NCBI GenBank assembly: GCA_046348855.1
Contig: JAXMDK010000018.1
Span: 15,082-79,081, forward strand
DNA: 64,000 nucleotides
From: TMP-24 sp046348855
GTDB taxonomy: Bacteria; Pseudomonadota; Alphaproteobacteria; Rhodobacterales; Rhodobacteraceae
Reading direction: 5' to 3'
Below are positions 18,791 to 28,341 of the stretch, one piece after another (within the stretch, counting starts at the first letter, position 1; each line of letters opens with the position of its first letter). Below the pieces are notes generated by a model. The model searched no databases, was not told the DNA's origin, and worked only from the letters and a program-made list of their open reading frames with translations. Both the position numbers and the translations under genes were made by a program.

Positions 18791-19978
18791 ATGGCGTTTC
18801 CCGAGCGGTTTTCGGACCTGCCAGAATATGCGTTTCCGCGGCTGCGGAAATTGCTCGACGCCCATCCCGCGGGCGGCGATCCGGTTGCCATGACCATTGG
18901 CGAGCCGCGCCACCCGATGCCCGCCTTCGTCGGCGAGGTGCTGGCGGCGCATCTGGGCGAATTCGGGCTTTACCCGCCGAACGAGGGCGCGCCGGAACTG
19001 CTGGCGGCGATCGGGGGCTGGCTGAAACGGCGCTATGGCGTCGATGTCGGCCCGGAACGGCTGATGGTGCTGAACGGCACCCGCGAGGGGCTGTTCGATG
19101 CCTGCCTGGCGCTCTGCCCGGAAACCAAGGGGAGCAAGCGGCCGGTGGTGCTGATGCCGAACCCCTTCTATCAGCCCTATGCGGCGGCGGCCTTGTCGGT
19201 CGGGGCCGAGCCGGTGTTCGTGCCGGCCACCGCGGCGACCGGCTTCCTGCCCGACTACGAAAGCCTGCCGCCCGATATCCTGGACCGGGTGGCGCTGGCC
19301 TACCTGTGTTCGCCGGCCAACCCGCAGGGCGCGGTGGCGCCGCGCGACTATCTGGCGCGCCTGCTGGCGCTGGCCGAACGGCATGGCTTCACGCTTCTGT
19401 CCGACGAATGCTATTCGGAAATCTGGCGCAGCGCCCCCCCGACCGGCGCGCTGGAAGTCGCGGCGGAAACCGGGGCCGATCTCGAACGGGTCGCGGTCTT
19501 TCATTCGCTGTCGAAACGGTCGAACCTGCCGGGGCTGCGGTCGGGCTTCGTCTCCGGCGGACCCGAGGCGATCCGGCGGTTCCGCCAGTTGCGCGCCTAT
19601 GGCGGCGCGCCGCTGCCGCTGCCGATCCAGCGGGTCAGCGCCCGCGCCTGGGCCGACGAGGCGCATGTCGACGAAAACCGCGCGCTCTATCAGGAAAAGT
19701 TCCGCATCGCCGACGCGATCTTCGCGCCGGTCCAGGCCTATCAGGGCCCCGAGGGCGGCTTTTTCCTGTGGCTGCCGGTCGAGGATGGCGAGGCAGCGGC
19801 GCTGAAGCTGTGGCGCGAAACCGGGGTGCGGGTTCTGCCCGGCGCCTATCTGGCGCGCGAGGTCGGGGGCCACAATCCCGGCAAGGGATATATCCGCGTG
19901 GCCATGGTCGCGCCGAAAGAAGACATGCAGCGCGCGCTTCTGGCGTTGCGCGACTGCATCTATGTTCAGGGACGGTAG
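18791..19978 (+). CDS. dapC: Succinyldiaminopimelate transaminase-like class I aminotransferase
   Basis: 395 aa PLP enzyme. The PLP lysine is Lys242 in HSLSKRSNLPGLRSG; SPANPQGAV and DECYSEIW are fold-type I signatures. MAFPERFSDLPEYAFPRLRKLLDAH matches the DapC group of alphaproteobacteria, which makes N-succinyl-diaminopimelate for lysine and peptidoglycan. I prefer ATG 18791 (GAGG 5 bp before) to ATG 18767, which adds eight residues. The ftsK start is 2 bp after the stop, so the two are co-transcribed. Confidence 0.85.
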   Translation: MAFPERFSDLPEYAFPRLRKLLDAHPAGGDPVAMTIGEPRHPMPAFVGEVLAAHLGEFGLYPPNEGAPELLAAIGGWLKRRYGVDVGPERLMVLNGTREGLFDACLALCPETKGSKRPVVLMPNPFYQPYAAAALSVGAEPVFVPATAATGFLPDYESLPPDILDRVALAYLCSPANPQGAVAPRDYLARLLALAERHGFTLLSDECYSEIWRSAPPTGALEVAAETGADLERVAVFHSLSKRSNLPGLRSGFVSGGPEAIRRFRQLRAYGGAPLPLPIQRVSARAWADEAHVDENRALYQEKFRIADAIFAPVQAYQGPEGGFFLWLPVEDGEAAALKLWRETGVRVLPGAYLAREVGGHNPGKGYIRVAMVAPKEDMQRALLALRDCIYVQGR

Positions 19979-19980
19979 GA

Positions 19981-22863
19981 ATGGCTTCGTATCAGGCACG
20001 GCGGCGCGATCCCTTGGTGGATCAGAAGATGCAGGCGGCGATCGAACGACGCGGCAAGGAGCTCTTGGGCGCGATCCTGGTCGGCCTGTCGCTGCTGGTC
20101 ACGATGATGCTGGCCAGCTATTCGCCCGACGATCCCAGCTGGTTCACCGCCAGCGACAAGCCGGTCGCCAACCTGCTCGGCCCGCTGGGGGCGGCGCTGG
20201 CTGCGCCCCTGTACGTGGTGGCCGGGCGCGGGGCCTGGGGGCTGGCGCTGATGCTGCTGGTCTGGGGGGTGCGGCTGATCGCCCACCGGGGCGAGGAGCG
20301 CGCCATCGGCCGGTCGATCTTTGCGCCCATCGCAGTCGCCATGCTGTCGGTGACCTTCGCCACCCGTGCCGCCGGGCCGGGCTGGGATCAGAGCTTCGGC
20401 CTGGGCGGACTTTTTGGCGATACCGTCCTTGGCGCGCTTCTGGGCGTGGTGCCGGAAAGCGGCAGCGTCAGCCTGGCGATGACCTTCCTCGCCCTCGGGG
20501 CGGCGACCACGGCGCTTTTGCTGTTCGTCCTGGGGTTCGACCGGCAGGAACTAGCCTATCTGTCGCGGCAGGCAATCTATTGGTCGATCATCGGCTATGA
20601 CCGGATGATGCAGGCGGTCGGCGCCGGCGCGGCGCTGTCGGCGCGCACCGCGCAGAACTTGCAGGAACGCAACCGCGCCCGGCGCGAGGCCCAGGCCCTG
20701 CGCGCCGAGGACGTTCGGACTGGCGCCGACTGGAACGGCGACTTGCCCGCCGCGCCGCGCGTGGGTCCGGTCCTGCGCGCCGAGCCGCGCCTTGGCCAGG
20801 AACCCCAGCCGGCAGCGGCGCGCAAGGCGCCCGGCATCCTGCGCCGCGTGGCCGAACCGGACTATGCCGACGCCGATCCCGAACCGGAACTGGTCGAACG
20901 CCAGCCGGCCCCCGCCGTCTGGGCGACCGAAGCGCCCAGCGCCGACCATATCCGCAGCCGGATCAGCGATGCCGTGCGCCAGCGGCTGACGGCGCCGGCC
21001 GCCGAACCCGCGGCCCGGATCGAACCGACCTTGCGCGCCGAACCGCCGCTGACCAAGCCGGCCGGCCGCCCCGCCCCGGTCGTCGCAGCCCCGGCCCCCG
21101 TCCCGGCGCAACATGCCGCGCCCGCAGCCCCCGCCTTCGACCCGGAACTGGAGCGCAACGCCTTCGCCCACCTCGACGAGGAGGAGGACGATGACGAGGC
21201 CTGGCCCGCAGGCGCCGACTTCGATGCGCCGCCCGCCGCCCTGCCCGAAAAGCGCAACGTGGTGATGCGCGACGCCCGCAAGACCCCGGCTCCCTCGCGC
21301 CAGGCCGAGGCGGAAAAGCAGCCGCGCCTCAAGTTCGATGAACCGGCGCAGGCGGCCTATGAACTGCCGCCGCTGTCGCTTCTGACCAGCCCGGCGACGA
21401 TCAAGCGCCAGCAATTGTCGGACGAGGCGCTGGAAGAAAACGCGCGGATGCTGGAAAGCGTGCTGGATGACTACGGGGTCAAGGGCGAGATCGTCTCGGT
21501 CCGCCCCGGCCCGGTCGTCACCATGTATGAACTCGAACCCGCGCCGGGGCTGAAGGCCAGCCGCGTCATCGGCCTGGCCGACGATATCGCGCGGTCGATG
21601 TCGGCGCTGTCGGCCCGCGTCTCGACCGTGCCGGGCCGCTCGGTCATCGGCATCGAACTGCCGAACGCCCACCGTGAAAAGGTGGTCCTGCGCGAAATCC
21701 TGTCGGCCCGCGATTTCGGCGACGGCAACCACCGCCTGCCGCTGGCCTTGGGCAAGGACATCGCCGGCCAGCCGGTCGTCGCCAACCTTGCCAAGATGCC
21801 CCACCTGCTGATCGCCGGCACCACCGGCTCGGGCAAGTCGGTCGCGATCAACACCATGATCCTGTCGCTGCTTTACAAGCTGTCACCGGCCGAATGCCGG
21901 CTGATCATGATCGACCCGAAGATGCTGGAACTTTCCGTCTATGACGGCATTCCGCATCTTCTGTCGCCCGTCGTCACCGACCCGAAAAAGGCCGTCGTCG
22001 CGCTGAAATGGGTCGTCGGCGAGATGGAGGAACGCTATCGCAAGATGTCGAAAATGGGCGTCCGCAACATCGACGGCTACAACGGCCGGGTGCGCGAGGC
22101 GCTCGCCAACGGCGAGATGTTCAAGCGCACCGTCCAGACCGGCTTTGACGAGGAAACCGGCGATCCGGTGTTCGAGACCGACGAATTCGCCCCGGTGCCG
22201 ATCCCCTACATCGTCGTCATCGTCGACGAGATGGCCGACCTGATGATGGTGGCCGGCAAGGAGATCGAGGCCTGCATCCAGCGCCTGGCGCAGATGGCGC
22301 GGGCGAGCGGCATCCACCTGATCATGGCCACCCAGCGCCCGTCCGTCGACGTCATCACCGGCACGATCAAGGCAAACTTCCCGACCCGGATTTCTTTCCA
22401 GGTCACGTCAAAGATCGACAGCCGCACCATCCTTGGCGAACAGGGGGCCGAACAGCTTCTGGGGATGGGCGACATGCTCTACATGGCCGGGGGTTCCCGC
22501 ATCACCCGCATCCACGGGCCCTTCGTGTCCGACGAGGAAGTCGAGGAAGTGGTGACGCACCTCAAGAGCTTCGGCCCGCCCGAATACATGTCGGGCGTGG
22601 TCGAAGGCCCCGACGAGGACCGTGAAAGCGACATCGACCAGGTGCTGGGCCTCGGCGGCAACACCGATGGCGAGGACGCCTTGTATGACCAGGCGGTGGC
22701 GGTGGTGCTGAAGGACCGCAAGGTTTCCACGAGCTACATCCAGAGAAAGCTCGGCATCGGCTACAACAAGGCCGCGCGGCTGGTCGAGCAGATGGAGGAA
22801 GAGGGGCTGGTGTCGGCGGCCAACCATGTGGGCAAGCGGGAGATCCTGGTGCCGGAGCAGTAG
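19981..22863 (+). CDS. ftsK: DNA translocase FtsK
   Basis: 960 aa. The N-terminal part has four hydrophobic segments (residues about 25-190) for the septal membrane. A Pro/Ala-rich linker (about 240-480) follows, then the motor: Walker A GTTGSGKS (613-620), Walker B VVIVDEMADLMMV, and the gamma winged helix near the C terminus (VSTSYIQRKLGIGYNKAARLVEQMEEEGLVS) that reads KOPS. It pumps chromosome ends during division and activates XerCD. The start follows dapC by 2 bp. The stop codon lies within a palindromic repeat. Confidence 0.97.
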   Translation: MASYQARRRDPLVDQKMQAAIERRGKELLGAILVGLSLLVTMMLASYSPDDPSWFTASDKPVANLLGPLGAALAAPLYVVAGRGAWGLALMLLVWGVRLIAHRGEERAIGRSIFAPIAVAMLSVTFATRAAGPGWDQSFGLGGLFGDTVLGALLGVVPESGSVSLAMTFLALGAATTALLLFVLGFDRQELAYLSRQAIYWSIIGYDRMMQAVGAGAALSARTAQNLQERNRARREAQALRAEDVRTGADWNGDLPAAPRVGPVLRAEPRLGQEPQPAAARKAPGILRRVAEPDYADADPEPELVERQPAPAVWATEAPSADHIRSRISDAVRQRLTAPAAEPAARIEPTLRAEPPLTKPAGRPAPVVAAPAPVPAQHAAPAAPAFDPELERNAFAHLDEEEDDDEAWPAGADFDAPPAALPEKRNVVMRDARKTPAPSRQAEAEKQPRLKFDEPAQAAYELPPLSLLTSPATIKRQQLSDEALEENARMLESVLDDYGVKGEIVSVRPGPVVTMYELEPAPGLKASRVIGLADDIARSMSALSARVSTVPGRSVIGIELPNAHREKVVLREILSARDFGDGNHRLPLALGKDIAGQPVVANLAKMPHLLIAGTTGSGKSVAINTMILSLLYKLSPAECRLIMIDPKMLELSVYDGIPHLLSPVVTDPKKAVVALKWVVGEMEERYRKMSKMGVRNIDGYNGRVREALANGEMFKRTVQTGFDEETGDPVFETDEFAPVPIPYIVVIVDEMADLMMVAGKEIEACIQRLAQMARASGIHLIMATQRPSVDVITGTIKANFPTRISFQVTSKIDSRTILGEQGAEQLLGMGDMLYMAGGSRITRIHGPFVSDEEVEEVVTHLKSFGPPEYMSGVVEGPDEDRESDIDQVLGLGGNTDGEDALYDQAVAVVLKDRKVSTSYIQRKLGIGYNKAARLVEQMEEEGLVSAANHVGKREILVPEQ

Positions 22864-22956
22864 GGTGCGTTTCAGCGCACCGCTATTGTCGCGACATCCC
22901 GTAGCACACCCGCAACGTGGCCAGTGCCAAACGGTGTGCTGAAGCACACCCTACGA
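22862..22956. repeat. Paired inverted REP-like palindromes (REPIN-like)
   Basis: Two related units lie head to head. The left (22862-22882) contains GGTGCG-TTTCAG-CGCACC. The right (about 22933-22955) contains GGTGTGCT-GA-AGCACACC and, read on the minus strand, aligns with the left over about 20 bases with three differences, including the shared TAGGGTG start. The left unit includes the ftsK stop codon. Such doublets are typical of non-autonomous REP elements. Confidence 0.55.
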
Positions 22957-23336
22957 AGCCGTGCAGCGCAACAGCCGGGCGGGCGCCAGCCCACCATTGC
23001 CTCCTCATCCCCCGATTTGGCGCCCTTTGGCGCCAGCACCCAACCCCTTGCCCTTCTGCTTACGCCTGCGGGCAGCGGAACCGGCTCCCCGTCGCAACCC
23101 ACCGCCCTCCCCCGAGCAGATTTCCGCCCGCCCCGTCGGCCAATTCCCGCTTGAATTGCAACGGTTGCGTGACGCGCGATCACGCGATCTTGACCGGAAT
23201 TGAAAGAAGCGTAGGAAAATTGCCCCGTGGGGCTGACTTTTGCGGCCGGGGCTGCGCTGGCGAATCGCCGGGGCGAGCGCGGCACTTCTGCTGAATTTCT
23301 GCGTGAAACGAATCTGCTTGGTGGGGGCCAGTGGCG
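22864..23336. other. Long intergenic region with REP-like repeats, no gene seen
   Basis: About 470 bp between ftsK and the glycosyltransferase gene. The first 95 bp hold the paired palindromes. The remainder is C-rich with no frame showing coding bias or a recognisable protein, and it presumably carries the glycosyltransferase promoter. The spacing is unusual in this compact neighbourhood. Confidence 0.6.
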
Positions 23337-24962
23337 ATGTCGTTGTTCAGACTTCTTGGCAATTATCATGTTCTCGACCTGACGCCGGCGACCGACCGCT
23401 CACCCTTACCCACCGCACCGAGCCTTGGCGAAAAATACACCTATGTCGGCCGCAGCGTCGGCTTCCTGATCCTGTTCTCGGTCCTCAGCCTGAGCTGCAT
23501 CACGCTCAGCACCTTCCAGCTCTACAAGGACAATGCCTGGCTGTTCCCGTTCTTCCTGCTGCTGGCCTATACGGTCGTCTATTTCCTGATCTCGCTCAGG
23601 ATCAATTTCCTGACCAAGGACTTCGACCTGTGGGCGCATCAGGACATGGTGTGGAACTGGCAGCCCCGCCGCTATCCGACCGTCGACGTGTTCCTGCCCA
23701 ACTGCGGCGAGCCGGTGGCGGTGCTGCGCAACACCTGGGACGGGGTCGCGGCGATGGCGCGCGCTTACAGGGGCAGGGTCACGGTCCATTGCCTGGACGA
23801 TGCCCACCGGCCGGCGGTGCGGGCGATGGCGGCGGACTACGGGTTCGTCTATCACGCCCGCCCCGACCGCGGCTGGTTCAAGAAGGCGGGGAACCTGCGC
23901 TACGGCTACCGCCATTCGTCGAGCGACTTCATCGCGATCTTCGACGCCGACTTCCGCCCGCGCCACGATTTCCTGAATGAACTCCTGCCCTATCTCGACC
24001 GCGACCCGCGGCTGGGCATCGTGCAGTCGCCGCAGTATTTCGCCTTCGACGCCAGGCAGAACTGGCTGGAGCGTGGCGCCGGCGCGGTGCAGGAACTGTT
24101 CTACCGGGCAATCCAGGTGTCGCGGCAGGCCCATGGCGGTGCGATCTGCGTCGGCAGCAACGCCATCTACCGCCGCGCGGCGCTGGACGACATCGGCGGC
24201 ACCACGCTCATCGAACATTCCGAGGATGTGCACACCGGGTTCGACCTGCGCCGCAAGGGCTGGGGCCTGCAATATGTGCCGCTGGTGCTGGCCAAGGGCC
24301 TCTGCCCCAGCGAGCTGAACGCCTTCTTCAAGCAGCAATACCGCTGGTGCGCGGGCTCGATGAGCCTGCTCAGTTCGGCCAAGTTCTGGCGGACGCGGCT
24401 GCCGGTGATGACGCGGCTGTGCTACTTCAGCGGCTTCATGTACTACATCCACACGGCGATCTACGCGCTGTTCACCCCGGTCATCCCGCTGGTGATGCTG
24501 CTGTCGCTGCCCGACGAGATCCGGCTGGCCAACTATCTGCTGATCTTCCCCTCCATCGTCTACATGCACCTGATCCTGCCCTTGTGGCACCGCAAGCCGA
24601 TGGGGATCGAGGCGGCCTCGACCCGGATCGTGTTCGGCTGGGCGCATCTGCTGGCGATCTGGGACAAGTTCACCGACCATCTGCAGGAATGGCAGCCGAC
24701 CGGGGCGGCGCACGGCAAGGACAAGAACTACCGGCTGTTCCGCGCCGGGGTCTTCGCCTTCAATTTCGTCCCGGCGGCAGTGTGGGTGGTTGCGGCAGCC
24801 TGGTACATGGCAACCCGGTCGGCCGCCGACTTTGCGCCGATCTTCTTTCTGGGGCTTTACTATTTCTTCTCGGTCCTGAAGGTCGCCGCCTACCGCGAGG
24901 CCCTGCCCGACTCGGCGCCCGACGCGCGGGCCCTTTATCTCAGCGAAGCGATGCGCTGCTGA
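23337..24962 (+). CDS. Membrane glycosyltransferase family 2, cellulose synthase-like
   Basis: 541 aa. Two N-terminal membrane helices (about 38-85) precede a GT-A domain with the processive-enzyme motifs: LDDA (about 155), FDADF (about 201), a Glu-Asp pair (about 296) and QQYRW (about 333). Four or more C-terminal helices follow. This D,D,D,QxxRW layout is that of BcsA-like polysaccharide synthases; no PilZ domain is seen. The ATG at 23337 has GGGGG 9 bp upstream; GTG 23331 is too close to it. It stands alone between ftsK and lolA. The product sugar is unknown. Confidence 0.9.
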   Translation: MSLFRLLGNYHVLDLTPATDRSPLPTAPSLGEKYTYVGRSVGFLILFSVLSLSCITLSTFQLYKDNAWLFPFFLLLAYTVVYFLISLRINFLTKDFDLWAHQDMVWNWQPRRYPTVDVFLPNCGEPVAVLRNTWDGVAAMARAYRGRVTVHCLDDAHRPAVRAMAADYGFVYHARPDRGWFKKAGNLRYGYRHSSSDFIAIFDADFRPRHDFLNELLPYLDRDPRLGIVQSPQYFAFDARQNWLERGAGAVQELFYRAIQVSRQAHGGAICVGSNAIYRRAALDDIGGTTLIEHSEDVHTGFDLRRKGWGLQYVPLVLAKGLCPSELNAFFKQQYRWCAGSMSLLSSAKFWRTRLPVMTRLCYFSGFMYYIHTAIYALFTPVIPLVMLLSLPDEIRLANYLLIFPSIVYMHLILPLWHRKPMGIEAASTRIVFGWAHLLAIWDKFTDHLQEWQPTGAAHGKDKNYRLFRAGVFAFNFVPAAVWVVAAAWYMATRSAADFAPIFFLGLYYFFSVLKVAAYREALPDSAPDARALYLSEAMRC

Positions 24963-25041
24963 TCGGGCCGGGAAGGCAAGGCCCCGCCGCCCGCATCCGG
25001 CGGTTATTCCCTAACCGGCGAGCCTGCCCTACATAGGGCCC

Positions 25042-25662
25042 ATGATGAACCCGCGCTTCCTGATCCTCGCCGCCGTCCTTGCCGCCGCCCCGGTCCTTGG
25101 CCCCCGGGCGGCCCTGGCCGACGAAATCCCGCTGTCGACGCTGTCGGCCTATCTCGACGGGCTGACCACCGCCGAAACCACCTTCCGCCAGATCAACCCC
25201 GATGGGTCGTCCTCGTCCGGCAGGGTCATCATCGTCCGGCCGGGGCGGATGCGATTCGAATATGCCAAGCCCGACCGGACGCTGGTTCTGGCCTCGGCCG
25301 GATCGGTGGCGATCTTCGATCCCAAGTCGAACCAGCCGCCCGAGCAATATCCGCTGGCCAAGACACCGCTGAACCTGATCCTCGGGGCGAACATCGACCT
25401 GGCGACGACGAAGATGGTGGTCGGCCACCGCGAAGAGGGCCAGTTGACGCTGGTCACCGCCCAGGACCCGGCGCATCCCGAATATGGCCAGCTGGAACTG
25501 GGCTTCAGCGCCGATCCGGTGGCGCTGCGGCAATGGGTGGTCACCGACGGCAACGGGGCGCAGACGATCGTGCTGCTGGATGCCCTGAAGACCGGGGGCA
25601 GCTATGCGCCCCAGGTCTTTTCGATCGCCGGCGAAACCGAGGCGCGGCTGCACAAGCGCTGA
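25042..25662 (+). CDS. lolA: Outer-membrane lipoprotein carrier protein LolA
   Basis: 206 aa. Signal peptide MMNPRFLILAAVLAAAPVLGPRAALA, then a LolA-like domain (LSAYLDGLTTAETTFRQINPDGSSSSGRVIIVRPGRMRFEYAKPD) that ferries lipoproteins across the periplasm from LolCDE to the outer membrane. Tandem ATGs at 25042 and 25045 make the start ambiguous by one residue. The gene commonly follows ftsK in alphaproteobacteria; here the glycosyltransferase gene intervenes. Confidence 0.93.
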   Translation: MMNPRFLILAAVLAAAPVLGPRAALADEIPLSTLSAYLDGLTTAETTFRQINPDGSSSSGRVIIVRPGRMRFEYAKPDRTLVLASAGSVAIFDPKSNQPPEQYPLAKTPLNLILGANIDLATTKMVVGHREEGQLTLVTAQDPAHPEYGQLELGFSADPVALRQWVVTDGNGAQTIVLLDALKTGGSYAPQVFSIAGETEARLHKR

Positions 25663-25676
25663 GCGCCCGCCCGCGG

Positions 25677-26252
25677 TCAAAGGCGGCCGCAGGCGATCAG
25701 CTGGCGCTGATAGCGGTCGGCGCGGTCGTTGACGGCAGCCGACACCCGCAGAAGCCAGGCCTTGTCGTTGTGGCTGCCGCGCTGATAGCCGGCGATGCCT
25801 TCGTGATAGGCCAGATACTGGTTGGCGGCGTCATACTTGGAAATGCCCAGCTTCTGCGACGCCTGGTCCATGTACCAGCCGATGAAATCGGCCGCATCCT
25901 GGATGTTGTTGCGGCGCGCGCCGTAGTTGCCGGTGGCCTGGCGGTAATCCTCCCAGGCGCCGTCGATCGCCTGGCTATAGCCATAGGCCGAGGTCTGGCG
26001 CCCGGTGGGGATGAAGCCCAGGAAGAAGGTGCGCGGGGTCTTGGCGTTGCCGACGAATTTCGATTCCTGGTAGATCGTCGCCATCTGCACATGGACCGGC
26101 ACGCCCCAGCGGCGTTCGGAATCCTGCATGGCCGGCAGGAAGTTGGGGCGTTCATCGGCCAGTGCGCAGGCGTCGTCCAGATTGCGCGGCGGCGTATGCC
26201 CGCCACACGACACCAATAGCAACAACACCCCCAAGCGAAGGTATTTTCTCAT
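25677..26252 (-). CDS. Transglycosylase SLT-domain lipoprotein
   Basis: 191 aa. The N terminus MRKYLRLGVLLLLVSCGG is a lipoprotein signal with lipobox LVSC (Cys16). The domain has the SLT-type active Glu in ATIYQESKF (Glu63), then AYGYSQAIDGAWEDYR and NQYLAYHEGIAGYQRGS, resembling lytic transglycosylases that cut peptidoglycan with anhydro-muropeptide release. It is convergent with lolA, 14 bp apart. Confidence 0.87.
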   Translation of the reverse strand: MRKYLRLGVLLLLVSCGGHTPPRNLDDACALADERPNFLPAMQDSERRWGVPVHVQMATIYQESKFVGNAKTPRTFFLGFIPTGRQTSAYGYSQAIDGAWEDYRQATGNYGARRNNIQDAADFIGWYMDQASQKLGISKYDAANQYLAYHEGIAGYQRGSHNDKAWLLRVSAAVNDRADRYQRQLIACGRL

Positions 26253-26423
26253 CCTGCCTCTCGTCGTCTGCTCGTTCTTTTTTGGTCACACTAGCGGATT
26301 TCGCCGGGTTTGGGAATGGCAGGCGACGTCGGAAACCTAACAGACTGTTTCCCTTTGAAATGGCCGCGTTGATGGACTTCCGGCCGGCGGAGGCGTAAAA
26401 ATTGTGCCAGGGGCTGACAGATT

Positions 26424-26750
26424 ATGCTTAAGACGCACGCCAAATATCATTTGGGGCAAGTACTCCGCCATCGCAAACACGCGTTCCGTGGCGTGGTGTT
26501 CGATGTGGATGCGATGTTTGCCAACACCGAAGAATGGTACGAGGCGATCCCTGCCGAGAGCCGGCCGTCGAAGGACCAGCCCTTCTATCACCTTCTGGCC
26601 GAAAACAGCGACAATTTCTATGTCGCCTACGTGTCGGAGCAGAACCTGGTGCCGGACAGTTCCGGCGAACCTGTCGGCCATCCCGACCTGCCCGACCTCT
26701 TCGGCGATTTCGAGGATGGCCGCTATCCGCTGCATTTCCACCTGAACTAG
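26424..26750 (+). CDS. hspQ: Heat shock protein HspQ
   Basis: 108 aa, matching the HspQ/YccV family: KYHLGQVLRHRKHAFRGVVFDVDAMF, PFYHLLAENSDNFYVAYVSEQNL and DLFGDFEDGRYPLHFHLN. In enteric bacteria HspQ binds hemimethylated DNA and acts as a Lon specificity factor (family knowledge). It stands alone after a 170-bp AT-richer spacer; I could not identify a convincing heat-shock promoter. Confidence 0.93.
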   Translation: MLKTHAKYHLGQVLRHRKHAFRGVVFDVDAMFANTEEWYEAIPAESRPSKDQPFYHLLAENSDNFYVAYVSEQNLVPDSSGEPVGHPDLPDLFGDFEDGRYPLHFHLN

Positions 26751-26760
26751 GCGCTGCCGG

Positions 26761-28341
26761 TCAGTAGCCCACCGCAATCCCGTCTTTTCGGGGGTCCGAC
26801 CCGCCGATCAGGATGCCGCGCGCGGCGTCGATCCAGATCGCCTGCGCGCCGCCCAGTGGTTCGTCGGGAACCGATACCCGATGGCCCATCGCCGCCAGAT
26901 CCCGACGCACCGCCTCGGGGTAGCCGCGCTCGACCAGCAGCCCGGTCGGGTTGGCAAAGCTGCGCGGCGCGTCGATGGCGTCTTGCAGGTCCATCCCGTA
27001 GGTCAGCAGGTTGGTCACCAGCCGCGCGTGGCCGGTCGGCTGATAGCCGCCGCCCATCACCCCGAACGGCATCACCACCCGCCCCTGATGGCCCAGCATC
27101 GCCGGAATGATCGTATGGAGCGGCCGCTTGCCGCCCGCCGCCTCATTCGGATGGCCGGGCTTCAGCGAAAAGCCCGCGCCACGGTTCTGGAACAGGATGC
27201 CGAACCGATCCGAAGCGATGCCCGCACCGAAGCCCCAGTAGATCGAATAGATCAGCGACACCGCCATCCGGTCGCGGTCGACCACGGTGATATAGACCGT
27301 GTCGCGGTGGATGGCCTCGGTCCTTGGCGCCACCTCGGGCCCGGCGCGCCTTGGGTCGATCAGCGCCGCCAGCCGGTCGGCGGTAGCCGGGGCCAGCATG
27401 TGATCCAGCCGCAGGGGTCGGGCCGGATCGGCGATGAACCTGTCGCGTGCGTCATGGGCCAGCTTCGCCGCCTCGGCCTCGAGATGGGCGCGGGTCGTGC
27501 CCAGGGGATCGAGCGCCGCCAGGTCGAACCGCGCCAGGATGTTCAGGATCAGGATCGCCGTCGCGCCCTGCCCGTTCGGCGGATGCTCCAGCAGTTCGTG
27601 CCCGGCAAAGGTTCCGGTGACCGGATCGCCCCAGTCGCAACGGGTCGCGGCGAAATCGGCGGTGGTGTGGGGGCCGCCCAGCGCCTGCAGGCTGGCCACC
27701 ATGTCGTCGGCCACCGCGCCTTCGTAAAAGCCAGCACGGCCCTCGGCGGCGATGCGGCGCAGAACCTCGGCCTGGCCGGGGGCGCGGAACAGGCTGCCGA
27801 CCTCGGGCGGGCGGTCGCCGGGCAGGTAATGGCGGCGAGCCGCGCCCGACAAGCGCGCCGCATCGCCCCCCCAGTCGAAGGCCACGCGCGGCGCGACCGG
27901 AATGCCTTCGTCCGCATAGCGGATCGCCGGGGCCAGCACCGCATCCAGCCCCAGCCGCCCCCAGTCGGCCGACAGCCGGCAAAAGGCATCGACCGCGCCG
28001 GGGATCGTCACCGCATCGACGCCCTCGGTCGGCACCGCCGCCAGCCCGCGCGCCCGTAGCGTGTCGGCCGACAGTCCGGCCGGGGCGCGGCCCGAGCCGT
28101 TCAGCGCCAGCACCTTCTCGCCACCCGCCGGCTTGACCAGCACGAAGCAGTCGCCGCCGAGGCCGGCCATCTGCGGCTCGGCCAGCCCGAGAAGAACCGC
28201 TCCGGCGATTGCCGCGTCGGCGGCATTGCCGCCGGCCTTCAGGATGGCGATGGCGGCTTCGGCCGCCAGAGGATGCGAGGTCGCACAGATGCCGTTGACC
28301 GCATAGACGGCCGAGCGGCCGGGCAGGTGGAAATCGCGCAT
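26761..28341 (-). CDS. ggt: Gamma-glutamyltransferase family protein
   Basis: 526 aa Ntn-hydrolase proenzyme. The autoprocessing nucleophile is Thr348 in HRDTVYITVVDRD, the equivalent of the TTHxSVVD block; FGAGI and the glycine-rich GGGYQPTGHARLV loop are also present. It cleaves gamma-glutamyl bonds such as glutathione or acylated amino compounds. There is no signal peptide, so it is likely cytoplasmic and may be of the acylase-like branch. The start ATG 28341 follows GGGGGCGA. Confidence 0.9.
   Translation of the reverse strand: MRDFHLPGRSAVYAVNGICATSHPLAAEAAIAILKAGGNAADAAIAGAVLLGLAEPQMAGLGGDCFVLVKPAGGEKVLALNGSGRAPAGLSADTLRARGLAAVPTEGVDAVTIPGAVDAFCRLSADWGRLGLDAVLAPAIRYADEGIPVAPRVAFDWGGDAARLSGAARRHYLPGDRPPEVGSLFRAPGQAEVLRRIAAEGRAGFYEGAVADDMVASLQALGGPHTTADFAATRCDWGDPVTGTFAGHELLEHPPNGQGATAILILNILARFDLAALDPLGTTRAHLEAEAAKLAHDARDRFIADPARPLRLDHMLAPATADRLAALIDPRRAGPEVAPRTEAIHRDTVYITVVDRDRMAVSLIYSIYWGFGAGIASDRFGILFQNRGAGFSLKPGHPNEAAGGKRPLHTIIPAMLGHQGRVVMPFGVMGGGYQPTGHARLVTNLLTYGMDLQDAIDAPRSFANPTGLLVERGYPEAVRRDLAAMGHRVSVPDEPLGGAQAIWIDAARGILIGGSDPRKDGIAVGY

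Noticed and set aside
16130..19999. Very long open frame on the minus strand (1289 codons)
   Set aside because: It is Arg/Gly/Pro-rich text antisense to the amidase and dapC genes and is caused by high GC. No domain is recognisable in it apart from the UbiH-type gene in another frame.
26253..26423. Heat-shock (RpoH) promoter before hspQ
   Set aside because: CTTTGAAA occurs at the right kind of place, but I see no matching -10 at a proper distance.
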